Origin: Chalciporus piperatus
Taxonomy: Eukaryota > Basidiomycota > Agaricomycetes > Boletales > Boletaceae
Assembly (NCBI GenBank): GCA_038093975.1
Contig: JBBPTG010000043.1
Span: 62,001 to 126,000 of the forward strand
Length of the DNA: 64,000 nucleotides
Direction of reading: 5' to 3'
Under the pieces are notes generated by a model. The model was not told where the DNA came from and searched no databases. It worked only from the letters and a program-made list of their open reading frames with translations. Below are positions 34,801 to 46,300 of this stretch, piece after piece; positions within the stretch are counted from its first letter, which is position 1; the number at the start of each line of letters is the position of its first letter. Made by a program: the position numbers and the translations under genes.

Positions 34801-36706
34801 ACTACTCGGAGCGATGCGCTATGATGAAGCTTTCGATGCATATAGGACGATGTTCTCGAAGCTATCAGACTCGCCTGATCGGGAGATGGATCGTCAGTAA
34901 CGAGTTTCTAACTGAGCATCAGGGGTTGACGTCTCGCTCAATACAGCATTCAAGGGCCAGTACATCAGCCCCTCAAAGATCGAGGAGACGATCCGTGGGA
35001 TAGTTGAGGAGGCGATTCGTAACTCTCCAACCATTCTCATCGACACCATCACCGGTCGGATGCGCGACAAATCGCAGCAAGCAGCTGCATTTTCCAAAAC
35101 GGAAGCCTTCAGGGAGCTTCGTGCTTCGATGACAACCAAAATCGACGATGCGCGGATCAAAGAGGCAGCGAAAAAATACTATCAATATGTTATGCTATCA
35201 CATACATGGGAGTATGGAGGTGACCCCGAACCGAGCTTTCAGCTGTTCGAGAGGACGACCGTCTACGAATTGCCACAAACCGAGACCAACGACAAGTTGC
35301 AGCAATTCCTCTTGCTTGCGCGAGATGCCGGATACATGTGGGCATGGTCGGACACGTGTTGCATTGACCAGCTCAATCAGGTCATTCTGCAGGAATCACT
35401 TGTTTCCATGTTCAGGTGGTATCGTGGCTCGGCGCTGACCGTTGTTTTCCTTCGAGAAGGTGCAGACGAATTGGAGAGTCTCATGGCGAGCTACTGGATC
35501 ACTCGTGGTTGGACTTACCAGGAGTACGTTGCAGCCGAGAGCATCCGGTTCTATACAAAGGGTTGGAAGCCGTATCGGGGATTGCCAGCGACAAGCAATC
35601 ACAAGGTGGATCAAAGGATAAGGGAGGAGGTCGAGTCGTACACAAGGGGTCGGTCCTCCCGTGCACTTCAGGCAGGTCTCCAGGATATTCGCGAGAAGCT
35701 TCGTGTTGCTTCGACACGCAAAACAAGTCGGGAAGAAGATGCTGCATATTCATTATTTGGAATATTCAATGTCTCGATGCCGGTTATCTACGGCGAGGGG
35801 GGAAGTTCTGCCCTCGGTCGTCTCCTTGCGCACCTTCTGGCGGCGTCGGGAGATTCCAGCATCCTCGCTTGGACCGGGAAATCTGGCAGTTTCAATAGCT
35901 GCTTCCCCGCTGACATCACCGTCTTCGAGCATTCGGCGACCACACACCTTCCTGCAGGTCTCGACCATGACAACATGGAGTCGATCGTTGCCTCACTGCA
36001 TTCTTCACTCGATCAGAACCTTAAAACTGCCACGCAACTCCTATGCAACAGCCTCAGCGAGCTCCCTGTTCCCTCGTTCGCAGCTAATCGGATGAAACTT
36101 CCTTGCATCATGTTCGAGCTTGGACCTCCCGTGCTAATCCGAAAAAAGACGGGCAGTCTTGTTTATCGTGCGAAGACTGTAGCCCTTGGAGAGGTGGATA
36201 TCCAAAGCAATGAAAACATCCTTAAACTCGGTCCGCTATACCTCATCCATCCTTGGCTTAACTCGCTTCTCCTTGACCGAGAGCTCTCGCATACCAGCGG
36301 AACCACGAAATGTGTCCTCGACTCACCTGCTGCACGAGACGGCGAAGAAATCATCATCAGCTCCGAGGCCGAGGGTCCCATTCAACTTTCCACCCCATCG
36401 TTACCCCCCGGTGATGTGACCTCCATCAACTCCTACGCGGAGCCCCATCACCGATCTCTCCCTCCTCATGTTCAATCATCCCAATCACCCTATATTCACA
36501 TCACTGGAGGAGAGCCCGAGGTAAAGCGAGCGCTGCGGATTATTGCTCGTCTCAGACAGAAGTTTGGTGCGCTTCTGCTCACCTACACTGATCTTGGGTA
36601 CAGGCGAGTTGCCTCCGATACGGTTATCCAAGTGCAGGTGAAAGAGGACATGGCGTCGAAAGACCTTATTGATGGCTTGGATATACGCACGATCGATGTT
36701 CTATAG
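31894..36706 (+). CDS. WD40-TPR-HET domain protein, candidate non-self recognition factor
   Basis: A multi-exon gene for about 1,300 residues. WD40 repeats occupy 31948-33005: HILTGGSDGIIRRW, AIDISPDSSKVAIG and FSPDGSRIAILG are clear blades. After an intron ending near 33062 come TPR-like helices (LSDAAFAPWIQGNLERV, ANRAFIYARQQKWKEAL, AEAFATSDLALMQ, ERGNWYVQEKDYHEAV, and a further set to about 34,890). The C-terminal part is a HET domain: YVMLSHTWEYGG at 35187, WSDTCCIDQ, SMFRWYRGS, WITRGWTYQEY, and EEDAAYSLFGIF with the AYSLxGIF signature. HET domains trigger death of fused hyphae between incompatible strains in filamentous fungi. The first exon is uncertain: ATG 31894 plus a short intron restores the frame. 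An intron at 34893-34947 is also placed by family fit. Confidence 0.78.
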
Positions 36707-36912
36707 GTTTACGCGTGGCATTTTGATGTGACATGTACCTTCGAAGTTTTCATGGTATCTTTGATTTGTTTGTGTAATCGTACTACTGGATGTAACAATC
36801 ATTCGTGACTTTCAGGTCGTGTGTTCGTGCCATCAGTCAGGCCTTCAGGCCTCAGGGGTATTAGAATGGCGTTGTGGCAGTGCTAGACAGGCTTTCATCC
36901 TTACCATCGACC

Positions 36913-37730
36913 ATGGCACCATCCAAAACGAAAGCAAACCCGAAGAAAGAAAAAATATTCCACCCCGACTCTCGAAAAGCAGCCCAACTCGGCCGCACAC
37001 AGATTCGCAAGTCCAAACTCGCCGACGCGGCCATCAAACGGTCCAAAAAACATACTGCACAAGGTCTGAACAACGATCATGATCTAGATCGGCACTGCGC
37101 TGAAATTCACTGCATTGGATCTGACCCGAATGTCTTCACAGCTAATTTGTACGGGTTCTTCTTCCACGCACTCCCAGAATCGGGATTATTCACGCTGGAG
37201 GAGCTACATTCCCTCATAACGGATGTATGGCTCACTCGACACGACGACGAAGTCGAACAGGAGCGCGCAGCACGTCGAAAAGGAAGGCCAAAAAGTACGA
37301 AGGAGATCAAGTTGGAAGAGATTAAGCTCCGTGAGGCAGAGCTGTACCGGACCGGGATGGGTAAGTACGAGTCCTTGGGCGGTCGTGCGCTACCAAGGTC
37401 CGAAGTTGAAGATCGCTGACGTTCTCGTTTTCTCTGACAGAGGTCCCTGATCTCACACACGAACCAACCGTCGCTCTCTTCCGCAAATGGGACCAAAAAG
37501 AAGTCGCATACATTCAACTCCTTCGACTTGTCCAGATTTCTAGCGCGGATACCACAGTTGTAGTCGTATCGAAACCCGGACAGCACCACACGATGCGTCA
37601 AGGAGATCCTTCACCCTCGGATTCTCTGGATCAGGAGATGAACGTGGATGAAGACGATAGCATACTACGATCAGAACCGCCATCGCGTTTTGCGAGTACG
37701 ATCGCCACTATGGATGGACCTACTATATGA
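36913..37730 (+). CDS. TMA16: Translation machinery-associated protein TMA16
   Basis: Exons 36913-37063, 37142-37360 and 37441-37730 give 219 residues. The N-terminus is Lys-rich (MAPSKTKANPKKEKIFHP, then RKAAQLGRTQIRKSKL), as in all TMA16 proteins, and is followed by the conserved helical core ANLYGFFFHALPE, ELHSLITDVWLTRHDDEV and RRKGRPKS. The C-terminal tail is acidic and not conserved. In yeast TMA16 associates with late nuclear pre-60S particles. The intron at 37064-37140 contains an open frame, so a naive model would wrongly read through it. The gene lies immediately after the HET gene but is a core eukaryotic gene and probably marks the right border of the accessory stretch. Confidence 0.85.
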
Positions 37731-38092
37731 TACCAACGTGTTATATCATGTACGTCGTAAACATCTCATACACACTCCTAAACACAACTGAGACACACAT
37801 ATACTGAGCCAGACCCTTCAGATTCTGCATAAAAGACCTACATGTTATATCCACTAATTGACATGTACAACGATCATCTTGGTACGCACCGATTGATACT
37901 GCGGCATACCTATCCATTTGTTGGCGTCAACTCGAGAAATTTGGGGAGGTTTAATCAAATGGCGGTATGAGATGAAGATCTCAAGCTAATGTTGGTCCCC
38001 GACGAAGCCACCATGGGGATCGGGTTATCGTAATCTATCGCCTTCTGGGGACTCACTCTGCCCTCTCTGGGGACCACATTGGGCAAGAATCG
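37731..38092. other. Intergenic, 3' side of TMA16
   Basis: No coding signal seen. It presumably contains the TMA16 terminator and the 3' end of the minus-strand remnant. Confidence 0.5.
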
Positions 38093-39000
38093 TTATATCT
38101 TCATCGTTTTGCAATTGCCTTGTGGTCGTTCTACGCTGTCGACGAGACAATAGCCCACAGTATCTAACTTGGCTAACCTCGGACTCATCTGTCGTATGGC
38201 TAGTACTCTCTTCGCTTCTCCGAAATAGGACGCGACGACGACCGTGACATTGGGGTGCTCTTCGGGTGACTGTGGAAGGGTAAGAGGACTGCTGTTCATG
38301 GTGGACCTGGAAGCGACGTATGTACGCCATCCAAGAAAGAGTTGAGTATGTGAACAGGAGGCGTTTGCTTACTGATTGTGCCCTTCCGGGTATATTGGGT
38401 GCGGGCGATCATCGATCATGTACGAGCCTAGGTATTCTTTTCCATCACCACGCGGAGACCATCGAACACTGGGCGCGGGGAGGGGAATTAAGAGCATTCG
38501 CTTTTGGACGGTCTTGATGGGGACGGTGTCGAGGTGGACTAGGAATCTACGGATTTCCCAAGTAGGGTCAAGTAGGGTCAACTTTCTGGAATGGGAGGTG
38601 TGTACAACAATGCAACTTACACCAAGGAAATCCAAGTCAGGTTCGCGAGGGATATTTCAATGAATTCTCCCAAGGGAGAGAAAGCAATTGCATACACGCT
38701 TGATGCATGACTCGGACTTGGAGTTCAAGTTCTTGTATGCCGTCCGTCAAATTCCATATCCGCACGGTCTTGTAGCCATTGAGGATCGGGTCATTAAAAG
38801 CCACACAATGCGATATAGCGGAATCGCAGGAACATTCGGCGCCCCAAACCCGATTTTCACCATATCAGGCCAATCAGAGCCGGTATATCGTAGTGGGAAT
38901 GAGACAAAACCGAGGAAAGGGGTTCATCTTCAACTTGAAGTTGATTTGCAACGGTGGGCGTCAGTGGGTCCATGTTCCAGCCACTGCATTCTGTGCCTGC
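38093..39000 (-). pseudogene. Remnant of a WD40-repeat gene
   Basis: On the minus strand, pieces in different frames resemble WD40 blades: NGYKTVRIWNLTDG (about 38,800) and VYAIAFSPLGEF (about 38,680). Further down, a spliced frame can be followed through SLANLTWISL, LLDPTWEIRRFLVHLDTV, and PHPIYPEGHNQ into EEHPNVTVVVASYFGE, ending at the stop 38093-38095. The two 3' exons (about 38374-38605 and 38093-38304) join well at GTAAGC and CCAG. Upstream the reading frame is interrupted by stops, and no start codon was found. It looks like a truncated WD40 gene, perhaps related to the WD40-TPR-HET gene nearby, but the 3' part may still be expressed. Confidence 0.4.
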
Positions 39001-39009
39001 CGCGCTCAG

Positions 39010-40306
39010 TAACTGTTTTTTTACATTGATGCATTGATACCAACATGGCTGCAGGCTATGGCTGCTAAGCTGTAGCTAGGCCCTCGACCAACTGTCTTGA
39101 CAGGTCTTGACTCGGTCATCGTCGCTGCCTTCAATCAGTGGGTCTGCCTTGCAGCAGGTCCCAGTCCTTAGAAGGGTATTAATAGGAACGACTGTCTTCC
39201 TACCTAAGGGGCTGCCTACGGGAGACTAGAGGTCCCAGTGCAGTCAAGGTTGCTCTCTGACTCCTGAGTCGTGGGAAAGGCAGCTGTCGGGAGTGAACTT
39301 GCAGCCTGGATTGAACTGACTCTACTACCACTGTACTCCCATTATATTCGAGTACATACCAGGATTATGTTCGCGCGCATCGACGCTCTTTCCGGTCCGC
39401 CAGCGAGACATCGTGCTCATTCTCCGAGCCTCAACGGACGCTCCGACGATACCGAATGCAGGTTTACCATCAAAGAACCGTCTTGTGCGCAATTCACCAG
39501 GCTCCGTATTCGGTCACCAGGGGGGCAGGTAGTGATGTTTCACGGCTCTTCAGCTTGTGTTGCCGGTAAGGCGAGCTGACTCTGTGAATGCACGCCTAGA
39601 GCATCTGTGGGCGTAGGTAGGTCCCCTTTACTAAACGAACACCGCTCTTCCTACCTCAGGCTACTTCATAGAACCAGATGTGATCACTTGGGAGGGACCG
39701 TTGATGTCCTGTTCATAGTCCTGGTCACTGCGACTCTCCGGTCTGCATCTAGCCAGCCTGCTAGTAGGTCCTGGGGTAGGGGCACTTGGTATCCCAAACA
39801 AGACTCTTACTAATCCGTCGCTTTCATTCAGAATCACAACTGGATGGACGTCCAAACCTGAGCAACAGATTGGAACTGGAACTGCTTCAGTAAAACGCTA
39901 ACAACTCTCATACTCGTCGATACCGACCTCTTTGTTTATCTTCGCTGCCGCGACATCCGTCACCTGGCTTTAGTTTACAAGAGATCGATGAGTTGGACTT
40001 GGAGTTCAGTTTGGATCGGATGGTTGCAAAACACAGTCGATCCATCCTAGTCTCCCGTAATATCTCAGATGTTCGTGTCACTCACATGAGTTGACTTCGC
40101 AGATCCAAACCCGTAAAAGCCCGTAAAGGATTCAAGTTCCTTCGTGCTATTTCAGTCGCCGGATATCGTTGTGGGTCTATTTCAAACTTTGGGTCGGGTT
40201 TATTTGTCACTACAGCAAACACAGATAAAGGCTACGCCGGCTCTCCTGTCATTCCCTCCCCCTCAACTCGTCCATTCACCCTTCATCACAATCTGGCATT
40301 GCTTAC
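39010..40306. other. Intergenic, no supported gene
   Basis: About 1.3 kb. The 102-codon frame at 39271-39579 has no family likeness. The right end presumably holds the promoter of the giant gene at 40307. Confidence 0.5.
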
Positions 40307-43300
40307 ATGCCGAACCCTGCCATCGACGTCGGTGACAACCACACGTTAGAGTACATCGTTACTCATGTTTTTTGTCCACCACGTCTTCCGGATGGGAATG
40401 ATCATAACGTCCTCAATGACTATGCTCTAACTGGGGCTGTTTGCACAGCCGCGCGTGCTTATCGCGAGCACATCGGCGATGCCAACGTATCCGAGTGGAA
40501 TAACATCACAACAATGCTCGATAACCTCCGTACCATCGTCCAGTTCGAAAGATTGGATCAACGCGAAGCTGTATCGCAGCTCAGCAGAATGAGAGTGGGA
40601 GGTAATTTTATCCCGTCGCTCGTAATCCCACCAGCTTACAACATTCAGGTGTGGTCACCTTTTTTATCCGTGCTCAAAATGCCGGTGTCGTGTTCAGGAA
40701 GCAAGAGCGCTTAACTCTTTGCGAGTTTATGGAAGTGTCTCCGAAAGCAGACGCTGTCATGGCTGCAAGAGGAAAGCTCGTTTGCTCGTATCCTGGACCT
40801 GCCATCGAGATCCCCAACGACGTTTTTAGCGACGCAGCATTCACATCTGAACTCGCGAATTTTCTCTCCCACATGCATGAAGACGTTCTTGACGCTGCTG
40901 CTACCAGTCACAAAGCACAATCTACTGTCGTCGAAGAGCGCGAAACCACTCATCCTCGGTATATCATCGAACTGCTCACCGGCATCTTACGGGGTGTTGG
41001 CCGTCCTGCTGATATTGTTCGGATCAGTAAACGTATTGGAGATGACGTAGTTTGGAACAATTCCCGATTGCCCTGGCGGCGGTCATCTCTTTGGCTTCTC
41101 ATCAGAGTTGCATTGCAAACATCGCTCGGGCGGTCTTCTCTTGGCTTTAGTTCATACAAGGAATTCATGATATTCCTCATGTGTGGCCTTGCGAACAACG
41201 GAATCCATGTGAACCTCCCTAACGACCTCCTCCACTGGATGTCGACCAAGATCAGCCGACGCTTAGCGAAGCTTGGCCCCTCAGGCTCCGCACCCAAGTG
41301 GCTCTCCTCCACAGCATTGCGGACATGTGGGGCGCTTCGATTAGTCCTTGGGAAGAGGTGGGAGGAAGTGAAGGTTTCCCAACGTGTGTCCCCCTTCTGG
41401 GCCCCTTCCCAACTCGACCTCGCTCATGACGCTCAGCTGTCGCTCCCCAAGAGTCGCAAATACATCCATTACGCTCTTGCGAACCACCCTCACACTGGCC
41501 TTTCCAAAACTCGCTTTCAACCTGACCATAATCCAAGGGGCAGCATCGACGATTTCTTGGATTCAGACGGGACATTCTTCCAGAAAGTGTATCACGCAGA
41601 ACCCCTCGTTGCTCTCTATGATGTCGAGCAAGCAGTTCAGCGGGGTATTGATGGCTGGCTTGATCGTGTCACCGATGAGGACAAAGCCTGTGCGAAGCTG
41701 GAGATTCTGGGGGACCGTTATTCCTCCTCTGCCAAGTGTTCATACACAAATGATCCCGAACATCTGTCCATAATGCTCTTAACAACGATCGAGCTTTGGA
41801 TCGCCCTCGACAAGCTGGCTGTCAGGGCGATTCCTATGCTGGCCGACTACTCTCCGGAAGTTCCCCACAGTTTACTGGAGAGCCTTTTGGTTCGCAAGTC
41901 TACGGATCTCGACCGCCTTCGCCGAGCATTCCACTACCTCTCTCATCGTCATTCTCGATCACACCAAGGGCAGTCTGTGTTTTCCGGGACCATATCTGGA
42001 GACAGCTTCGCCGTGCGTTACTACAAAGACAGCCTTCATCATCAGGTTCTCAAGGCGAAAATCGAGGCGGCGGCGGAAACAGCGGTGGCACGGAAGGTCG
42101 CTGAGCTCGAGAGGGCGAACGCTCGGTTTGCTGAACTCCAAGAAGAAGCTTCGAGGGACGACCACATCTACCTGGTTAACTGGCAAGGTGGCGAATACCA
42201 CGCAAAGCAGTGCTGTCACAAGTGCAGCCTCGAGACACAGTTTGGTCAAATGAAAATAGTGGTTCATGAATGGCCATTGCCGTCTGCGCAGCTTCGCGCA
42301 GAAGCAGTCGTATTTGAACTAGATTGCCCAGTGTCCTTCAATATGTGGCGGTCTGCGACCTTCCATCTTCTTCTCGATATCTGTTCTGAGTCCCCACCCC
42401 CAAATCCGACACAACCATACATCCTTCTTGACAGAGATACTGGTCTGACTCGCTACCTTGTTCGGCACCCGAGAGCGCGGATCTCACTCGGTTCGGATAC
42501 AAAACCATTCATCCGAACTCACTATAGCCGTATCTCCATTCCTACAACCCAAAATAAGGTCTGCGTCAAGAATGGCCTGACATATTATGGCTACGATACT
42601 CGCACTCGTACTCCCGTCTCCGATGCCCTTTGCAGTGTCAATGTCAACCAGTACTGCAAGTATACGCTTCCCAGCGGCCCATACCACAATCTCCGCAGAT
42701 GCGTTGATACTACCACTCATACGTCCAATGAAGTTTTGGCCAACCAGGCAAACTGCCACAAGGATCTCTCGCTCCATGAGTTCAGCTCATTTGGCCACTT
42801 ACGGAGCGGCGGTTCACTCCAGTGGCTCAATATTCTGCGAGCGCTCCGGGATCGGACACTGACCTTCAATCGCTCTGAAGTCCACATCCTGCTCGCGCAG
42901 GCCTCCTCTCAAGTTGGACCGTTCACTAAGCAGGGCAGACTGATTTGGCATCAAGAAATACAGGATACTACCTTCTGTCATGTGCTTTTAGGAGAGCTCG
43001 AAGGGTTGGCGTCGGACGTCGAGGCTAATTGGCTGGAAGAGGCGACGATGGGAACCATTTCGTTCTTGCTCGGCCGTTTGCTCGCATCTGGCCCTCACGA
43101 AGACATCACTGGGAAGGCTCTCGAGCTCCTTCGGACGGTTCGGCGGAGGACGTATGGCTGGGTGCAGGAGCTTTCTAGCAAGGTTACGGATGTGTCCGCG
43201 ACCGCAGATCATCGTCGCGTGTTGCTGGACACGGCTTTCATCTGTCGCAGCACCTTCGACGTTGGCCCCTTTTCTGTCCGACAACTCCACCATTCTCCGG

Positions 43301-46300
43301 ATGATGTCGAGATCCTCCACTCCTGTGCTATCTACATACACGACAACACCCCCCTCGACTCGATCAGTATCCCCAAATACTCTCAGCTACTCCTCGCGCG
43401 AGATCGCCGGCTCTCTCTGGACCTGGAGAGCATGTTGCGAAGTACGATCAGTGATGACGTGTTCTCTGAAGGTATCGATCTCGCGATCGGCAAGGTTTGG
43501 CCTGGCTATCGTCCAGGGTCCAAGTGGAAGCCATTGCCACGTCCAAATTCACGTTGGCTCACATGCAAAACGGCGCCGACGGACGATCAGCATTCCCAGA
43601 CCATTCACTTCAACTTGCTGGACGGTACACTTTTGGTGGACGGAAAGCCACTGAGCAGATTTCCGAAGGCTATCACGCAACATTCTCTATATCGTCTTCT
43701 CTTTGGCAAGGTATGGACCATGACGACCATACTCTTGCCAGCTGCTAACTGTGCTTTGCAGCAAGTCTTCGACATTTTACCTAGTGATCTCGGAGGAATG
43801 ACGTACATGACAAGGGGTTTGATCTCAGACCATCAAGTAAGTGTTTCCCGTGCATCGTACCATTTGCAGGACTCGAACTGTATGTACAGGTGCACTTCGC
43901 TCTCAGAGGCCACGATCTCATCGTCAGAGCAAAGCATGGTGACGAACATAAAGCCAATATCATTGAGTTGGTCCCGCAGGAAAAATTAGAACAGGACTTA
44001 CCAGTTGTTCTGGTGAAGGGCCATGCTCATTGGTTAAACCTTTCCACTTCCATCATTGAGATCCGACCTCTAGACGAGCTTTGGGAGCATTCCTCCGAGA
44101 ACTGGCAGATTGATTGTACCCCCGGGAACTATCACATGTGGAAAGGCTGCGAACGCGCCTTGGATATCCGCAGCCAGACCTGGAGGATGGTCTCAAATAT
44201 TTTGAAACCACTCGACGTCCCTGAAAACCTCATAATAACCATTTCCCCGCTCGCTCCAGCCCAACATCTCCAATCATATCAACTCTCTGTCACTCTTCCC
44301 CGCTATAGCTTGTCCTTCTTCGTCGATGAGGATGGCGAGCTCCAGTCTCACAATCTCCGGGGGATGGTCTATGCTGCGGACCAATCTGTTGGGACGTTAT
44401 TCGGTCTCGTCAATCAGCTCGTTCTCCGTCCGAAATGCCAGCTCGAACTGGACCTCATCCCTCGATGTATTCTGATCCCTGATGGTGCTGTCTCCTTCGT
44501 CAAGGAGGGTCATCATGTCCGCATTGAGATTGATACCAATGCTCCTTCCCTTCGACGGATAACCTATCAGACCTATCGAGTCGATAATGAGCTGGGTTGC
44601 TTGACAGGGAATGTCAGCCTAACAAACAAGCTGTATCGTGCCTACCTGCATGCCCTTACCAGCAGCGGGTGTAGCATCGACCCGTTGACAGGAAGGACTG
44701 GCACAGAGGAAGCACTATGTCTACTACGTTCCGCAGGCTGCTTGTCGATCACAAAGGTTGGAGATCGAGATGTTGAGCTTTTGGAGAAGATCGCGTCCTT
44801 GTGTCCTTTGCGCACGTGGTACCCGCAACACCTCCGTTGTATGCAGAAGGTGGAATGGCTTGACCTCCCTGTCAGTGCGCAGCATCACGAACTTTACCTT
44901 GCCGCAAAAGCCATCAAAGAACACTGCAAACGAGTCCAGCTCTTCAACGAAAATCAAGAACATCTTCTGTTTAAAGGCTTTCCGTTGCGAGACGATCATT
45001 TGCTGGAGCGCAGTGCACAACACACGGCATATCTTCTTCCTCCAGATGTTTCTGGGCGGAGATCCGTGGCAGATGCCCTGTACAAAGCGAGGGACGTCCT
45101 CGAGGTAGCGTCTGGTGAATACCGCGCTTATACAGCAGCGCATTCCATTTATCACCCCGCTTCTAACATGCCAACCAACAAAGATATTCTGAGCATCATG
45201 GAGTCATGGAGGGCTACTGTGTTTGGCACGGCATCGCTTTCTTTCCCGTACGACAGCTCGTGGTTACATCCTGATCTTCCATCGATGTGGATCGAGGCAT
45301 ACAATCAGCTGCGACGAAGTAACGGGCCAAACAGGTTTCAGCGCCTTTTCTCCCTCTCCGCAATGGCGTACGGCTCTCCAAAACTCAGTGATTTGGTTCC
45401 TATCTTTGTCGCATTCGCAACTCGACCACAGTTCCGTTCAGAGGATCCACCTCGATGCACTTCCTATGATCTTTCCATTGGATATCACCCCTCTGAAAAT
45501 ACATTGCGTCATCAAATCCGGCTGTTGGCATACCCACTCGAGAGCAGCCCCGAAAGTGCTGGCACTGCAATGCCTGGAGAAAGTGTCAGCGCGTTGAGAA
45601 AACGCCAACGCAATCTGTACGACAAGAGATTGGACTCAGATATCACCACTACGGTCAACATGTTGCTCGAGGCTTGGCCATCCGAGACTTCCCCGCCAAT
45701 TTCTCTCAGCTCTGATTCCTATCAAGTGACGAATCTATCCAAGAGCGTGCAGCGGCTTTTCTCCGCATGCTATAGAAATCTCCGGCTCAAAGAGCATCTC
45801 GCTCGCGTCCAGAAGACCCTCAATACAAGCTCCTCGCAGAGTCTGCCACCTTCTCCTGTTCAATACACTTTCAGGCCTTCCTTGCACGCCCGCACTCGCA
45901 GGGCGTGGTCGTTCACTACAGGGCAACTTTTCACTCGATCAACGCGGCCGTCGTTACCTCCCTGTGTCACATTGCCCCACTACGCTGATAAGGTCGATGG
46001 TGCTGCACCCATGAGCTCCACCCCATTGCAGCAACTGGTTTCTGCTGTCCGTGGAAACGCAACTGATTGCTTTCAAAGAGACTATGCCTCCAAGCTTTCT
46101 GAGAGCGCAAACCACTTTGGAAACGAGGTGTTCATTACAACTTCCGGAGCATCAGAGAGCCCCACCATGAAGGCGCTTAGGATGCACTATGTCCAATGCA
46201 GAGATCGTTTCCAAGAGGGTCTGGACCTTTTCAAACAAGTGCTAGGTCCAGAAAGCGAGAGTGACCACGCGCTCTTCCAGTCCGGTCAGTGGCCGCGCCT

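Noticed and set aside
37107..37601. 164-codon minus-strand frame over TMA16
   Set aside because: Antisense to TMA16 exons that carry clear family motifs.
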